Shown: positions 27,477 through 37,420 of the stretch, piece by piece
Position numbering within the stretch: position 1 is the stretch's first letter
How the letters are laid out: each line of letters starts with the position of its first letter
The notes under the pieces: model-generated
Told to the model about the DNA's origin: nothing
The model's input: only the letters and a program-made list of their open reading frames with translations
Databases searched by the model: none
Made by a program: the position numbers and the translations under genes
Assembly (NCBI GenBank): GCA_013001595.1
Contig: JABDMH010000050.1
Span: 1-37,607, forward strand
DNA from: Saprospiraceae bacterium
Lineage (GTDB): Bacteria > Bacteroidota > Bacteroidia > Chitinophagales > Saprospiraceae
Reading direction: 5' to 3'
Length of the DNA: 37,607 nt

Positions 27477-28697
27477 ATGAAAAAACCAACATCTTTTCAA
27501 TTTTTAGATATGGTGACTTTTGGGTTACTCTTACTCCTTGCAATGGTAAGCTGTGGAACACCGGTTGAGCAGAATGCAAAAGATGAAGCACTCGCAATAG
27601 CAGAGGCTGATCTAGATTTTCTAGGCATCACGAATCGAGATTCGCTGAGTGCTGCTTCAAAGCGAGCTTTGACTTGGCCGAAAATTGGCAATGAATGGTT
27701 CGGGGAGTTTAAGGTATACGACCTCAGGGGTGATCTGGCTTACGAAGAAGGCGTGGTACGAAGAGATCCAAGTGCTGTGCTCAAGGTTGATGGCCAATAT
27801 TTTGTATGGTACTCCAAGAGCATTGGTCCTACGCAAGGTTTCGGTGGAGATATTAAAAATGAGAAGGTGTTCCCCTGGGATAGATGTGACCTTTGGTACG
27901 CTACTTCTGAAGATGGTTGGACTTGGAAGGAAGAGGGAGTTGCCGTTTCAAGAGGTGCCCCAGGATCCTATGATGATCGCTCGGTTTTTACGACAGAAAT
28001 TCTAGCACATGAGGGTAAATATTATTTGACCTATCAAACTGTAAAATCACCGTACGTGGTCAGGGTTAAAAATCAGGTGGGTTTGGCTTGGGCAGATTCA
28101 CCTCATGGGCCTTGGACCAAAAGCAAAGAGCCCATTCTCAGTCCCGCTGCCAATGGAATCTGGAAAGGAGAAACCCAAGATCGACACCTAGTAGAAAAGA
28201 AAGGCGACTTTGATAGCCATAAAGTTCACGACCCTTGCCTGCTAGCCTATAAAGGGAAATTTTACTTGTTTTATAAAGGCGAGCAAATGGGAGAAGAAAT
28301 TACTTGGGGTGGTCGCCAAATCAGACATGGCGTTGCTATTGCCGACGATCCCCTAGGTCCATACATCAAATCTGCCTACAATCCGATCTCGAATAGCGGT
28401 CACGAAATCTGTGTTTGGCACTATAAGGGCGGAATTGCCTCTTTGATTACCACCGATGGCCCGGAAAAGAATACGATCCAGTGGTCGCCAGACGGCATCA
28501 ATTTTGAAATCAAGTCTGTCATAAAGGGCGCTCCACACGCCATTGGCCTCAATCGGGAGCTAGATACCGACCGTGAACCATTTGCTGCATTTGGATGGGG
28601 CCTCACTCACCAATATAAAACTTCGGACTACCAGTATATCCGACGGTTTGAAGGAAAAAGGAGGACTACTCACAAGGCCAAAGGTGAGGGTGGATGA
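27477..28697 (+). CDS. GH117-like lipoprotein glycoside hydrolase (alpha-1,3-anhydrogalactosidase type)
   Basis: 406 residues. Lipoprotein leader ending VSC with Cys26, then a helical N-terminal stretch ([18 protein letters not shown]) like the domain-swapped helix of GH117 dimers, then a five-bladed beta-propeller. Conserved blocks are [17 protein letters not shown] (RRDPS 95-99), [25 protein letters not shown] (DDRS 166-169) and [11 protein letters not shown] (SHKVHDP 247-253), recalled as GH117 features. Characterised members remove 3,6-anhydro-L-galactose from the non-reducing end of agar oligosaccharides. A GH43-type propeller is the fallback. It directly follows the TRAP operon, and the cycloisomerase-like gene lies upstream. 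Confidence 0.8.
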   Translation: MKKPTSFQFLDMVTFGLLLLLAMVSCGTPVEQNAKDEALAIAEADLDFLGITNRDSLSAASKRALTWPKIGNEWFGEFKVYDLRGDLAYEEGVVRRDPSAVLKVDGQYFVWYSKSIGPTQGFGGDIKNEKVFPWDRCDLWYATSEDGWTWKEEGVAVSRGAPGSYDDRSVFTTEILAHEGKYYLTYQTVKSPYVVRVKNQVGLAWADSPHGPWTKSKEPILSPAANGIWKGETQDRHLVEKKGDFDSHKVHDPCLLAYKGKFYLFYKGEQMGEEITWGGRQIRHGVAIADDPLGPYIKSAYNPISNSGHEICVWHYKGGIASLITTDGPEKNTIQWSPDGINFEIKSVIKGAPHAIGLNRELDTDREPFAAFGWGLTHQYKTSDYQYIRRFEGKRRTTHKAKGEGG

Positions 28698-28793
28698 CAT
28701 TAGCTTGATAATTTCACTGCCAATCACTGAGATGAAGACACGTAGATTATTTTTTATTTGGCTTTCAAGGAGTATTCCAAAGAAACTCATGTG

Positions 28794-29606
28794 CTAGTGA
28801 CCATCTCGATCAAAGAACCGTAAAGTCTTTACGACATGTTTCTGCCAATAGGGCCATTCGTGACCACCGGCAAATTCTTCATAAGTATGGTGAATTTTTA
28901 ATTCAGTCAGTTCTTGATGCAGGATTCGATTGGGCTCAATTAATTCATCACTCGTACCACAGTCAAAACGTATGGCAGGCAACTTTGATCGATTTGTTTT
29001 CATGGCTTCTATTACATCATCGAATCCTTCTTGGTCTTTTAGATCTTCCCATGGTTCTCCTACGAATAATTGCATTTGCTCCAATCTAGTAATGGAACTG
29101 TGACCTGAAATGGCACAAAACTTTTCTGGAAAACGAGCACCGAGCATCAAGGCACCATAGCCACCCATGGACAACCCACCTATGGCAAGGGAGGATGATT
29201 GCCGAGCTTGTGGGATGTTTTCTCGAATCGCCAACGGAACATCATGGACAATCCATTCATCAAACCGTTTGGCATGGTGGGTAATGTATCCGGATCCATC
29301 TCCCCATAGTCCATCGGAAGGCATGGCAAGAATGGTCGGTTTTATTTCGCCATTTTCCATAAGCTTGCGGGCAGTGTGATGTGCTCCCCCTTGCATTGCC
29401 CACGACCACGCACTGCCATATACTCCATGTAAAAGTATATTGATTGGTAGACCAGAATTGTTTCTTTCTACTTGCGGAACAAATACGCAAATGTCACCCC
29501 GTCCACCTAGATTAGCACTCTTTATTGTCAGAAATCTGAGTCCGTCACACTCGTATTTGGGGTTGGATAGTTCTACGGTTCGAAAAGAGCTGATTTTTAG
29601 TTGATG
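28794..29606 (-). CDS. esterase of the alpha/beta-hydrolase (esterase D-like) family, start unresolved
   Basis: Catalytic Ser in GGLSMGGYGAL, probable Asp in DCGTSDEL and His in FAGGHEWPYW; the oxyanion-loop region is LLHGVYGSAWSWAMQGGAHH. The homologous frame continues upstream of the first ATG (29396) through SFRTVELSNPKYECDGLRFL to about residue HQLKISSF near 29606, and stays open to a TGA at 29667-29669. No ATG, GTG or TTG exists in that extension. Starting at 29396 would remove the oxyanion loop. Either a rare start is used or the start codon is lost and the gene is dying. It is convergent with the GH117-like gene and could deacylate algal glycans. Confidence 0.65.
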   Translation of the reverse strand, partial: HQLKISSFRTVELSNPKYECDGLRFLTIKSANLGGRGDICVFVPQVERNNSGLPINILLHGVYGSAWSWAMQGGAHHTARKLMENGEIKPTILAMPSDGLWGDGSGYITHHAKRFDEWIVHDVPLAIRENIPQARQSSSLAIGGLSMGGYGALMLGARFPEKFCAISGHSSITRLEQMQLFVGEPWEDLKDQEGFDDVIEAMKTNRSKLPAIRFDCGTSDELIEPNRILHQELTELKIHHTYEEFAGGHEWPYWQKHVVKTLRFFDRDGH

Positions 29607-29954
29607 TTTATTGGTGATGAATAAATCTAAAACAATTGCCTTCTTAGCATTGGTGCTTTGCTCATATCATCCATATACTGGATTTATGCTGTTTTATGCC
29701 TATTTCATGAAAGCAGTGATTCAGTCAAGATCAGGACAAAGATAAACACATGAACTTGAGAAAATCATTATTTAGGCGTCATTTACCATTCTGAGGGTGA
29801 GCTATCTATTCTCCTATGGATTATCGTCAGATTTTGCAGTGCTCATTGAGGCCACGGTAGAACAGACTCACGGCCCTTTGAATTTTGCAAGATATTTCGC
29901 ATCTTAAATGGTATTCTGATCTTTTTGGCATCTTAAAATATTTCTAAAGTCATA

Positions 29955-31673
29955 ATGCTGCAATTAGTGACCAGGATTCGATGTTGGTGGAGCTTACTAT
30001 TGCTCATCCTACTCAGCTGTCGCAGTATCGAAACTGAGCGCCCCAATATGCTTTTCGTGGTAATGGATGATCTTGGTTATGGCCAGTTTGGTATATACAA
30101 CGATCATTTGACTATAAGGGACTTTGACCCATATTTTACATATCTCGTGGATAGCCTACAGGGGTATTCCTTGGAGAAAGCGTTGGAGTTCACCAAGCGA
30201 GCGATTCCTACTATGTCGCAATTGGCGAAAGAGGGGCTAATATTTTCACGGGCATTTACCTCTAGTAACGTTTGTGCGCCATCTCGCTTGGGAATGGCTA
30301 CCGGGATTTTACAAAACCGGTGGGGCATTTACACCAATCGCGATTGTGAAAATTCTGGCTTGCGGCCTGGCTCACACTTGGCAGAGAGACTGCAGGGGCT
30401 GGATTACAAAACTGCGCACATTGGTAAGTGGCACATAGGTAAAAAGGACAATCAAATGGTCCGGAAGTTGATGAGCCAGCATGATTTAGATCCCGATTTG
30501 ACCCTGGCTCAGATCCGTGCTACCTATCCCCAGCTAATTCGTGACCTAGAAAATCAAGGGTATTTCGGCTCTGTTGTTAGAGAACAGCATCCCTTGCAGA
30601 ATGGATTTGACTACTACTATGGATATAATTATTGGGCTAGTCAATACTACAATGCAACCAATGTATGGCAGGATTATGTGCATGCTGGCAAGCAGCAGGG
30701 ATATAATACGGACGTCTTTACCGAGCAGGCTATAGATTTCATGGAGCAACAATTAGATGACAAGCATACTTTTTTTGTGCAGCTACATTACCATGCAGTC
30801 CATGATTCTGTGGAACCGAAGGCACCCGACAAATACTTAGATCACTTCGATGCGGAGTCACATGAACTGAATAATTTTTATGCACACATTTTTGGAGTAG
30901 ACAGTAACATTGGAAGAATCATCGATTTTTTGAAATCAAGGGGTGAATACGAGAATACCCTGATTATTTTTACCTCAGACAATGGAGCTATGTGTGGAGG
31001 AGTTTATGACGGCCATAAGTCCGGATCTCCTTTGCCTGGCAATGCTCCATATGCAGGGCAGAAAGGGACCTACTTCCAAGGTGGGATTAGAGTGCCTATG
31101 TTTATGCATTGGCCTGTTGAAATTCGCGAGGGTGCCTGGTCTGACGCATTAGTCTCCACCATGGATATTCTTCCGACGGCGATCGAAGCAGCAGGAGGAG
31201 TGGTTCCAGAAAACATCGATGGAAAGAGTTTGTTTTCGCTGTATACTGAGGAGTCCTCTGAACCCATCCACGATCATCTTGTATGGAGTGGGGCCCATTC
31301 TTATCGTTGGGGATTCCTGGTGACTAGAACCACGAAAACCCATGCGAATGAATTTGGATTTGCCCCACCATCTTGGGCGATCATCCGTAAGGATTATTTA
31401 TTGCGCTTCACTGGATCATTGCCACCAGGAATATATCTAGATCATATCTCAGGAAGAGGCCCTGCACTTATTATGCATCATCTAGAAAAGGATCCTGCTG
31501 AACGAACAGATTTATCAGAGCAGTATCCCAAAGATTTCTATGAAATGGCGCAACTCTATTATGAGACGGCAAGTGATTTTCCTCCGCCCGTGACCTGGGA
31601 TAAAGAGAAATGGAGGGAAATGATAGATGTAAATGTTTTGCATGCTGAATCCTTAATACCAAAGAATGAATGA
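29955..31673 (+). CDS. lipoprotein sulfatase (type I formylglycine sulfatase), third copy
   Basis: 572 residues with leader WWSLLLLILLSC (lipobox Cys22). Sulfatase core: LFVVMDDLGYGQ (metal Asp pair 38-39), NVCAPSRLGMATG with the formylglycine-precursor Cys107, HIGKWHIGKKD, the LHYHAVHDS active-site His, TSDNGAM at the distal metal site and GQKGTYFQGGIRVPMFMHWP. It differs clearly from the tandem pair at 7-10 kb (GKWH rather than GKLH, and an insertion at 50-85), so it belongs to another subfamily and probably acts on a different sulfate position. The next gene overlaps its end by 8 bases, implying coupled translation. Confidence 0.92.
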   Translation: MLQLVTRIRCWWSLLLLILLSCRSIETERPNMLFVVMDDLGYGQFGIYNDHLTIRDFDPYFTYLVDSLQGYSLEKALEFTKRAIPTMSQLAKEGLIFSRAFTSSNVCAPSRLGMATGILQNRWGIYTNRDCENSGLRPGSHLAERLQGLDYKTAHIGKWHIGKKDNQMVRKLMSQHDLDPDLTLAQIRATYPQLIRDLENQGYFGSVVREQHPLQNGFDYYYGYNYWASQYYNATNVWQDYVHAGKQQGYNTDVFTEQAIDFMEQQLDDKHTFFVQLHYHAVHDSVEPKAPDKYLDHFDAESHELNNFYAHIFGVDSNIGRIIDFLKSRGEYENTLIIFTSDNGAMCGGVYDGHKSGSPLPGNAPYAGQKGTYFQGGIRVPMFMHWPVEIREGAWSDALVSTMDILPTAIEAAGGVVPENIDGKSLFSLYTEESSEPIHDHLVWSGAHSYRWGFLVTRTTKTHANEFGFAPPSWAIIRKDYLLRFTGSLPPGIYLDHISGRGPALIMHHLEKDPAERTDLSEQYPKDFYEMAQLYYETASDFPPPVTWDKEKWREMIDVNVLHAESLIPKNE

Positions 31674-34600
31674 GAGATCTCGACTGAGAAAGCCAAGCTT
31701 GGCTTTATTACTTAGGACCTTTGCAATGGTCTTATTAATTATTGGTTGTATGGCACTGCAAGCTGCCGCGCAGCAGATTCCTAAAGTAAAGATTTGGGAG
31801 GAAGACTTAATCTTGCCAACCTACCTGGTCGATCCACCTGAGAAGGCACCTATGTTCTTCAATCATGAGTCCTATCAGGGGGCCAGCAAAGTCATCTATC
31901 CATACCTCCTGGAAGATGACATGACAAACATAAAGGAGGACCAAGTATATCGAGCGGTGTACCTTGAAAATGAATACTTGAAAGTCTGTGTCTTACCGGA
32001 AATTGGCGGTCGCTTATTTTATGCAACGGATAAAACCAATGGTTACGAAATGTTTTATCGCCAACATGTAATCAAGCCAGCACATATCGGTATGTTAGGT
32101 GCGTGGATTTCTGGTGGAATAGAATTTTGTGTCTTTCATCATCATCGTGCTACTACCAATATGCCATTGGACTACTTGCTTGAGGAAAATGAAGATGGTA
32201 GTGCCACCCTTTGGATTGGTGAGACAGAGCGACGGCATCGCATGAAATGGACGTTTGGGATATCACTTTATCCTGGAAAGTCATACTTGGAATTGGATGG
32301 TCGAATGATCAATGTCACGGAAAACACAAATTCCATTTTGTATTGGGCCAATGTTGCTACCCATGTGAATGAAGACTATCAAGTAGTCTTTCCTCCTAGT
32401 ACTCAGTTTGCGGTATATCATGCTAAGAATAGCTTCAGTCACTGGCCAATTACCCAGGAACCGTATCGTGGTAATAGCTATTATGAACAAGGTGTAGACG
32501 CCAGCTGGTGGAAAAATCATCCTACGGCCAACTCATTCTTTGCCTATGACATCCAAGATGGATTTCTGGCAGGCTATGACCATGGTAAGGAGGCAGGGAC
32601 GATGTTGGTGGCTAATCCCCACATCGTGAAGGGAGCAAAATTGTGGGAGTGGGGACCTGACCCACAATATGCCATCTGGGATACCAAAGTGCTAACCGAT
32701 AATGACGGTCCATACGCTGAATTGATGTCGGGAGCATACTCCGATAATCAGCCTGACTACAGTTGGATAAAACCCTACGAGCAAAAAGTATTTAAACAAT
32801 ATTGGTATCCTATACGGTCTACCGGTGGAGCTACTATGGCTAACCTACATGGGCTATTAAACCTGCAGTCACTGTCCAAACAGAATGTGAGGATTTCGGC
32901 AAATGCTACAACCACCTACAGAGATAGTAAAATCAGTTTGAAAGAGGGTGATCAAACACATTTTGAAAAGATAATTGACATTTCGCCTACAACACCATTT
33001 GACACAGTTATCGACGTGTCACCAGGCACCATATATAATCATCTAACACTAGCGCTAACTGACGCTTCTGGAGCCCTACTGCTGAGCTATACGCCCATTC
33101 AATTGAATGATAATAAACCTTTACCCGAACCTGTTCAGCCTCCGGCCCAACCATCCGAAATTTCCGGCCAAGAAGATCTCTATTTTACCGGGTTACGTAT
33201 TAAGCAATTCTACAATGCACGTCTCGATGCCAGAGATTACTTTGAAGAAGCGCTCAAGCGAGATCCGTTAGATACCCGGTGCAATACGCAAATGGGCATC
33301 ACACATAGCGAAAGGGGTGAACTGAATAAAGCTGCCAATTATTTTAGAAAGGCACTAGTAAGGCCGACGAGAGATTATACACGACCTCGAAATTGTGAGC
33401 CCCTATATCATTTAGGTCTAATTTTGGCCCAACAGGGTAAATGGGATACTGCCTACGACACACTGTATCGCGCTGCATGGGATTATGCATTTAGTTCCCC
33501 TGCGTATTTCCAGCTGGCCCAGATATCCACTCATCGAGGAGATTATAAGCAGGCATTGGCAGAATTAGACCGCTCATTGCTTACCAACGCCGCGAATTTG
33601 AATTCGTTGAATTTAAAGGCCAGTCTGTTGCGAAAGCTGGGCCATATTGAACTGGCGACCGCAGCTGTCAGTGAAGTCTTAGTCCATGATAAGCTGAATT
33701 TTTGGGCCCATTTTGAAAGGATGTTGATCGACGATTTTACAAATTTGGCATCCTTTAAGAAACTCATACGAGACGAACCCGAATCATATCTTGAGTTGGC
33801 GGTTGGATTTTGCAATGCAGGTTTGTACGAAGAATCTGAAAGGGTCCTGGAGATTGCCGTGGCAAGCAATGACAAACGAATTAGGGATTATCCGACGATA
33901 CACTATTATCTAGCCAATTTGAAAAGTAGACGTGGAATGCAGGAAGCTGCTGTAGGTCATTGGGAAGCAGCTCAGACTTTGCCCATCGACTATTGCTTCC
34001 CCTTTAGAATGGAAACACTGAAGATGTATGAAGCAGCACTAAACCACGATCCTACTGCTTCCCGGGCTTATTATTATCAGGGCAATCTACTGTATGATAA
34101 ACAACCGCAAAAGGCAATTGAGGCCTGGGAACAAGCAGTGAAATACGAGCCTGAATTGGCCATGGCGCATCGCAATCTGGGATGGGGTTATGCCCAGCAG
34201 GAATATGGTTTGAAAAAGGCCATCGCTGCATATGAAAAGGCCATTGCAGTGGATCCCAGCCATCCTAGATTTTATGATGAATTAGACAGATTGTATGAAG
34301 AAAATGGCAGCCCAATAGAGAAGCGCTACAAAGTATTAACAGACAATCACCAGGTTGTATCGCAACATAATCGCCCCTTAGTTAGAGAAGCACTGGTAGC
34401 CAACGCCATCGGTGATTTTGATCTGGCCATTGACATTCTGACGAGCTATTATTTCAACCGAAGAGAGGGAAGTGGAGGATTGCATGATCATTATGTCGAT
34501 GCCCATCTCCTTCGTGGAAAAAAACATTTGCAGCAAAAGGCATACAAATTGGCCCTGAAGGATTTTGAAGCTGCTGATTTATATCCTGAAAATCAGTCTA

Positions 34601-35046
34601 TGGGCCGGGACGAGGACTCGCAGCGAAGAGCCCAGATATTTTATCTGACGGGCCTGGCTTATGAGAAAATGATGAATGCTGAATTTGCGATGCAATTTTA
34701 TAAGAAAGCGACAGGGGTTGAAGTCAAAGAACCTGATTATTATTATCATCAGATGCTGGCCTATAGAAAGCTTGGTATGGAAAAGGAAGCTAATCAGGTG
34801 CTGACAAAGCTTTCTGAGGCAGGAAAAAACTTGTTGGGTGAATCTGCAGATGTAGATTTTTTCTCCAAGTTTGGAGGAAATCAATTCGAAAATGTGAGAA
34901 AAGCATCTGGAAACTACTTATTGGCGTTACAGCATTTGGCAAAAATGGAAACCGACAAAGCGCTGCATCATTTTGGCGAAGCACTGGCATTGAATCCCGG
35001 ACATGCCTGGGCTAGATCCTTCCATGAGCTTTCTTTTCCCAATTAG
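31666..35046 (+). CDS. exported DUF5107-TPR protein
   Basis: 1126 residues. A long signal peptide (hydrophobic LALLLRTFAMVLLIIGCMAL) probably cleaves after QAAA. Residues ~45-400 form a DUF5107 domain, a beta-sandwich resembling aldose-1-epimerase and glycosidase folds, with VLPEIGGRLFYATDKTNG, ISGGIEFCVFHHHRATTN and WEWGPDPQYAIWDT. A proline-rich linker (PLPEPVQPPAQPSE) leads to a long TPR array (~510-1126) with repeated A-W-Y helices such as AIEAWEQAVKYEPELAMAHR. It overlaps the sulfatase by 8 bases. The reaction is unknown to me; many acidic and His residues in the DUF5107 part would suit carbohydrate binding or cleavage. The context suggests red-algal galactan processing. Confidence 0.85.
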   Translation: MNERSRLRKPSLALLLRTFAMVLLIIGCMALQAAAQQIPKVKIWEEDLILPTYLVDPPEKAPMFFNHESYQGASKVIYPYLLEDDMTNIKEDQVYRAVYLENEYLKVCVLPEIGGRLFYATDKTNGYEMFYRQHVIKPAHIGMLGAWISGGIEFCVFHHHRATTNMPLDYLLEENEDGSATLWIGETERRHRMKWTFGISLYPGKSYLELDGRMINVTENTNSILYWANVATHVNEDYQVVFPPSTQFAVYHAKNSFSHWPITQEPYRGNSYYEQGVDASWWKNHPTANSFFAYDIQDGFLAGYDHGKEAGTMLVANPHIVKGAKLWEWGPDPQYAIWDTKVLTDNDGPYAELMSGAYSDNQPDYSWIKPYEQKVFKQYWYPIRSTGGATMANLHGLLNLQSLSKQNVRISANATTTYRDSKISLKEGDQTHFEKIIDISPTTPFDTVIDVSPGTIYNHLTLALTDASGALLLSYTPIQLNDNKPLPEPVQPPAQPSEISGQEDLYFTGLRIKQFYNARLDARDYFEEALKRDPLDTRCNTQMGITHSERGELNKAANYFRKALVRPTRDYTRPRNCEPLYHLGLILAQQGKWDTAYDTLYRAAWDYAFSSPAYFQLAQISTHRGDYKQALAELDRSLLTNAANLNSLNLKASLLRKLGHIELATAAVSEVLVHDKLNFWAHFERMLIDDFTNLASFKKLIRDEPESYLELAVGFCNAGLYEESERVLEIAVASNDKRIRDYPTIHYYLANLKSRRGMQEAAVGHWEAAQTLPIDYCFPFRMETLKMYEAALNHDPTASRAYYYQGNLLYDKQPQKAIEAWEQAVKYEPELAMAHRNLGWGYAQQEYGLKKAIAAYEKAIAVDPSHPRFYDELDRLYEENGSPIEKRYKVLTDNHQVVSQHNRPLVREALVANAIGDFDLAIDILTSYYFNRREGSGGLHDHYVDAHLLRGKKHLQQKAYKLALKDFEAADLYPENQSMGRDEDSQRRAQIFYLTGLAYEKMMNAEFAMQFYKKATGVEVKEPDYYYHQMLAYRKLGMEKEANQVLTKLSEAGKNLLGESADVDFFSKFGGNQFENVRKASGNYLLALQHLAKMETDKALHHFGEALALNPGHAWARSFHELSFPN

Positions 35047-35205
35047 CTTTGAAGGACATAGGCGTTCTCTTTAGTTTGAAATGTATTCAGTTTCTACTGT
35101 ATCATGATGTGAAATCTTGTAATTTGTCGTTTGAGTCTTCGCTGTGCATGATAAGCTAACTGCTCAACTTCTCTCAGATACTTGCATCGCTAAAAAAGAT
35201 ATAAT

Positions 35206-35988
35206 ATGAAGAAAATACTCGTGCCTATTTCCTTTTCAAGTACTTCGAAGAATTCTATGAAAAAAGCATACTCAATGGCGAGAAAATTTGAAGCAACCTT
35301 GAGTTTACTACACTGCTATCCCTTTCAAGAATATAATAGAGAATATCAATTTGAGGGAGAGGATTATGATAAAGGAATTCGACGAATGCTAATCGACTTT
35401 TATAATGAGTGTATAGAAAATGATGGCACCCATAAATACAATTTATTGACTTTTTCGGGCTCTGTTTCGGATGTCATTGCTAAAATAAGTTCTCAATACG
35501 ATTTGTTAATATTGAGTAGAAAGATCGGCTATGAAGGAGTAAAGAATAACTATTTCAGCGATAAAATATTTTATATATCGACTAAAGCGCTAAGTCCTTT
35601 GCTAATCCTACCAGTGAGTGAAAAAGAGCACCAATTCAAATTGGCAAAGAATGCATGGCACATTCAGCGCCATGAAATGGAAAAGGAGACAATTGACAGC
35701 CAAATCAAACAATTCGGAATCGATCCAAGTATAATATTGACCAAATCATTGACGCAGAAGAATTTTGCATCAAGATTTTGGGAAAACATTGTTAAATTCA
35801 CAAAAATACATGATGATGATTTGCTGAAGGTCATTTCTAAATCTTTTGATGAAGAACAAATTGACTTGTTAATTTTGGTCAATCGCAAGAAAGGCCTTTT
35901 TAGTATCTTTCTTAAAGATGAAGCTTTCCAAATTATCAGCCAGTTTGACATACCAATTTTGATTTTGCAGAATACTTCATCAAGATGA
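35206..35988 (+). CDS. two-domain universal stress protein
   Basis: 260 residues with two UspA-like halves. The N-terminal half has MKKILVPISFSSTSKNSM, a DLLILSRK strand and a SPLLILPV end strand. The C-terminal half ends with DLLILVNRK and FDIPILILQ. Tandem USP proteins of this size are common in Bacteroidota. The ATP-binding G-2x-G-9x-G-S/T motif is not apparent, so nucleotide binding is doubtful. It is AT-richer than the preceding genes and stands alone. Confidence 0.8.
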   Translation: MKKILVPISFSSTSKNSMKKAYSMARKFEATLSLLHCYPFQEYNREYQFEGEDYDKGIRRMLIDFYNECIENDGTHKYNLLTFSGSVSDVIAKISSQYDLLILSRKIGYEGVKNNYFSDKIFYISTKALSPLLILPVSEKEHQFKLAKNAWHIQRHEMEKETIDSQIKQFGIDPSIILTKSLTQKNFASRFWENIVKFTKIHDDDLLKVISKSFDEEQIDLLILVNRKKGLFSIFLKDEAFQIISQFDIPILILQNTSSR

Positions 35989-36626
35989 GGAATGACTGAT
36001 GGATAACACAATACGGTGCATTGTAATATTTGCGAATATTCCTACACCTGCTAGTAAAACTTTGGTAGCTCAGATAGTCAGAACCTACCTAGAAACAATA
36101 CCGAGGAAAGAAAGGAATATTCGATCACGGATTTTGCTTGATAGATCACCATTGATACTGGATCTTGAATGTATTAGTCCTTTCATATCTTTTGGCGTCC
36201 AATAACTTCATCGCCTGTCTCGATCTACAGCTATCCTTAATCATTGCTTCCCTAGCATTCGTACCTTGCTCCTACCATCAAGATCTTAGATTTAGGATAT
36301 TTGATTCATATTTTGATACAGAAAAGTGACCAAAATGGATTTTGGAGTCTCTATAGCATATGAAAATCATGTAGCAAAAATGGTCTCTAATCAAAATGGA
36401 CATTTGGGAGATATTAGATATCATTCTTTGTATAATGGGAAATTGAAATTCACCCTGGGAGGCGTTGAATAGGCTCATTGATGCTGCTGGCTATCCTGTT
36501 TAGGCTATTGGCGCTGATGGTTTGGTAATGGACGGCTTGATCAGTGTAGTCGATAAGATTGGGCTCTGGACCTGTGAGGTGATGCAAGATTTGAAGACGC
36601 TATAGTCAAACTTAAAGTAAAAATTA
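35989..36626. other. 640-base stretch without a supported gene
   Basis: Only short open frames occur: 68 codons at 35999-36205 and 46 codons from about 36334, with no family I recognise. The stretch 36488-36600 reads AIGADGLVMDGLISVVDKIG but has stops on both sides. It may be decayed coding DNA; no RNA gene or repeat was seen. Confidence 0.4.
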
Positions 36627-37420
36627 TTGAAGACTTTGTCGCTCATCAGAGAGAGCATTACAAAGAGCTCGCTATGGATATTAGTACTTGTGTCTGCGTT
36701 CATAGTGCCACCAAATGGTCTTATTGCGCAAATTGTAAAAGTAGATAAGGACTGGCCAGAAGGTGACACCAATGCTTGGCAGGGAACTGTGGACCTTGAG
36801 ACTGCAAGTATACGTAACACCCAAAGCATATCTCAATTAGCAGGGGGCATACAGATTAGTCATAGCTGGAGGAAGAATGTGGCGATGTGCATTGCTAATC
36901 TTCGCTTGATGTATGTTGACCGAGCCCCTTTGGAAAATGGAGGTTTCCTGCATTTTCGTTATATAAAAGGCGTTGATTCATTGTGGGCTATTGAAGGATT
37001 CTCACAGTTTCAATTCGATCAACTATTGAAAATCAAACTTCGATGGGTACTGGTGGTGGACTAAGGTTTTCGTTATTGAATCGAAAACACACAAAGCTCT
37101 ATTTTCGTCCGGGCTACATGTATGAGTATGAAAATGAAGATTCTACCCAAATCATCAACAGACATCATCGATTAAGCAACTACATTACCTTAATAATAAA
37201 GGAAGCTGATAAACTGAGGATATATGCAACCGTTTACTACCAACCTAGGCTGGACGATTTTAGTGATTATCGAATTAGTCCAGCATTAGCTTTAGAGAAC
37301 AACCTCTGGAAAAAATTAGTTCTAACACTGTCGGGGGACGTGAGATATGACACCAATCCGGTATTGGGAGTTAGTAAATTTACATACACTTTTACTCAAG
37401 GCTTGGGACTGAGGTTTTAA
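36627..37420 (+). pseudogene. DUF481-type outer-membrane protein with a one-base frameshift
   Basis: The first part (36627-37064) has a signal-like segment (SLWILVLVSAFIVPPNGLIAQ) and a beta-barrel-like region (QGTVDLETASIRNTQSISQL, GFSQFQFDQLL), ending in a stop. The second part, in another frame, reads GGGLRFSLLNRKHTKLYFRP and runs to a C-terminal Phe (GLGLRF), typical of outer-membrane barrels. The joint is at about 37045-37060. Adding one G to the GG of CTGGTGGTGG restores VLGGGLRFSL, so a single-base deletion explains the break. Only TTG is available as a start (36627), directly after a stop. Restored length is about 263 residues, normal for DUF481 proteins. An assembly error is possible. 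Confidence 0.7.

Noticed and set aside
35999-36205. 68-codon plus-strand frame after the stress protein
   Set aside because: No family resemblance or ribosome-binding context; it may be a chance frame.
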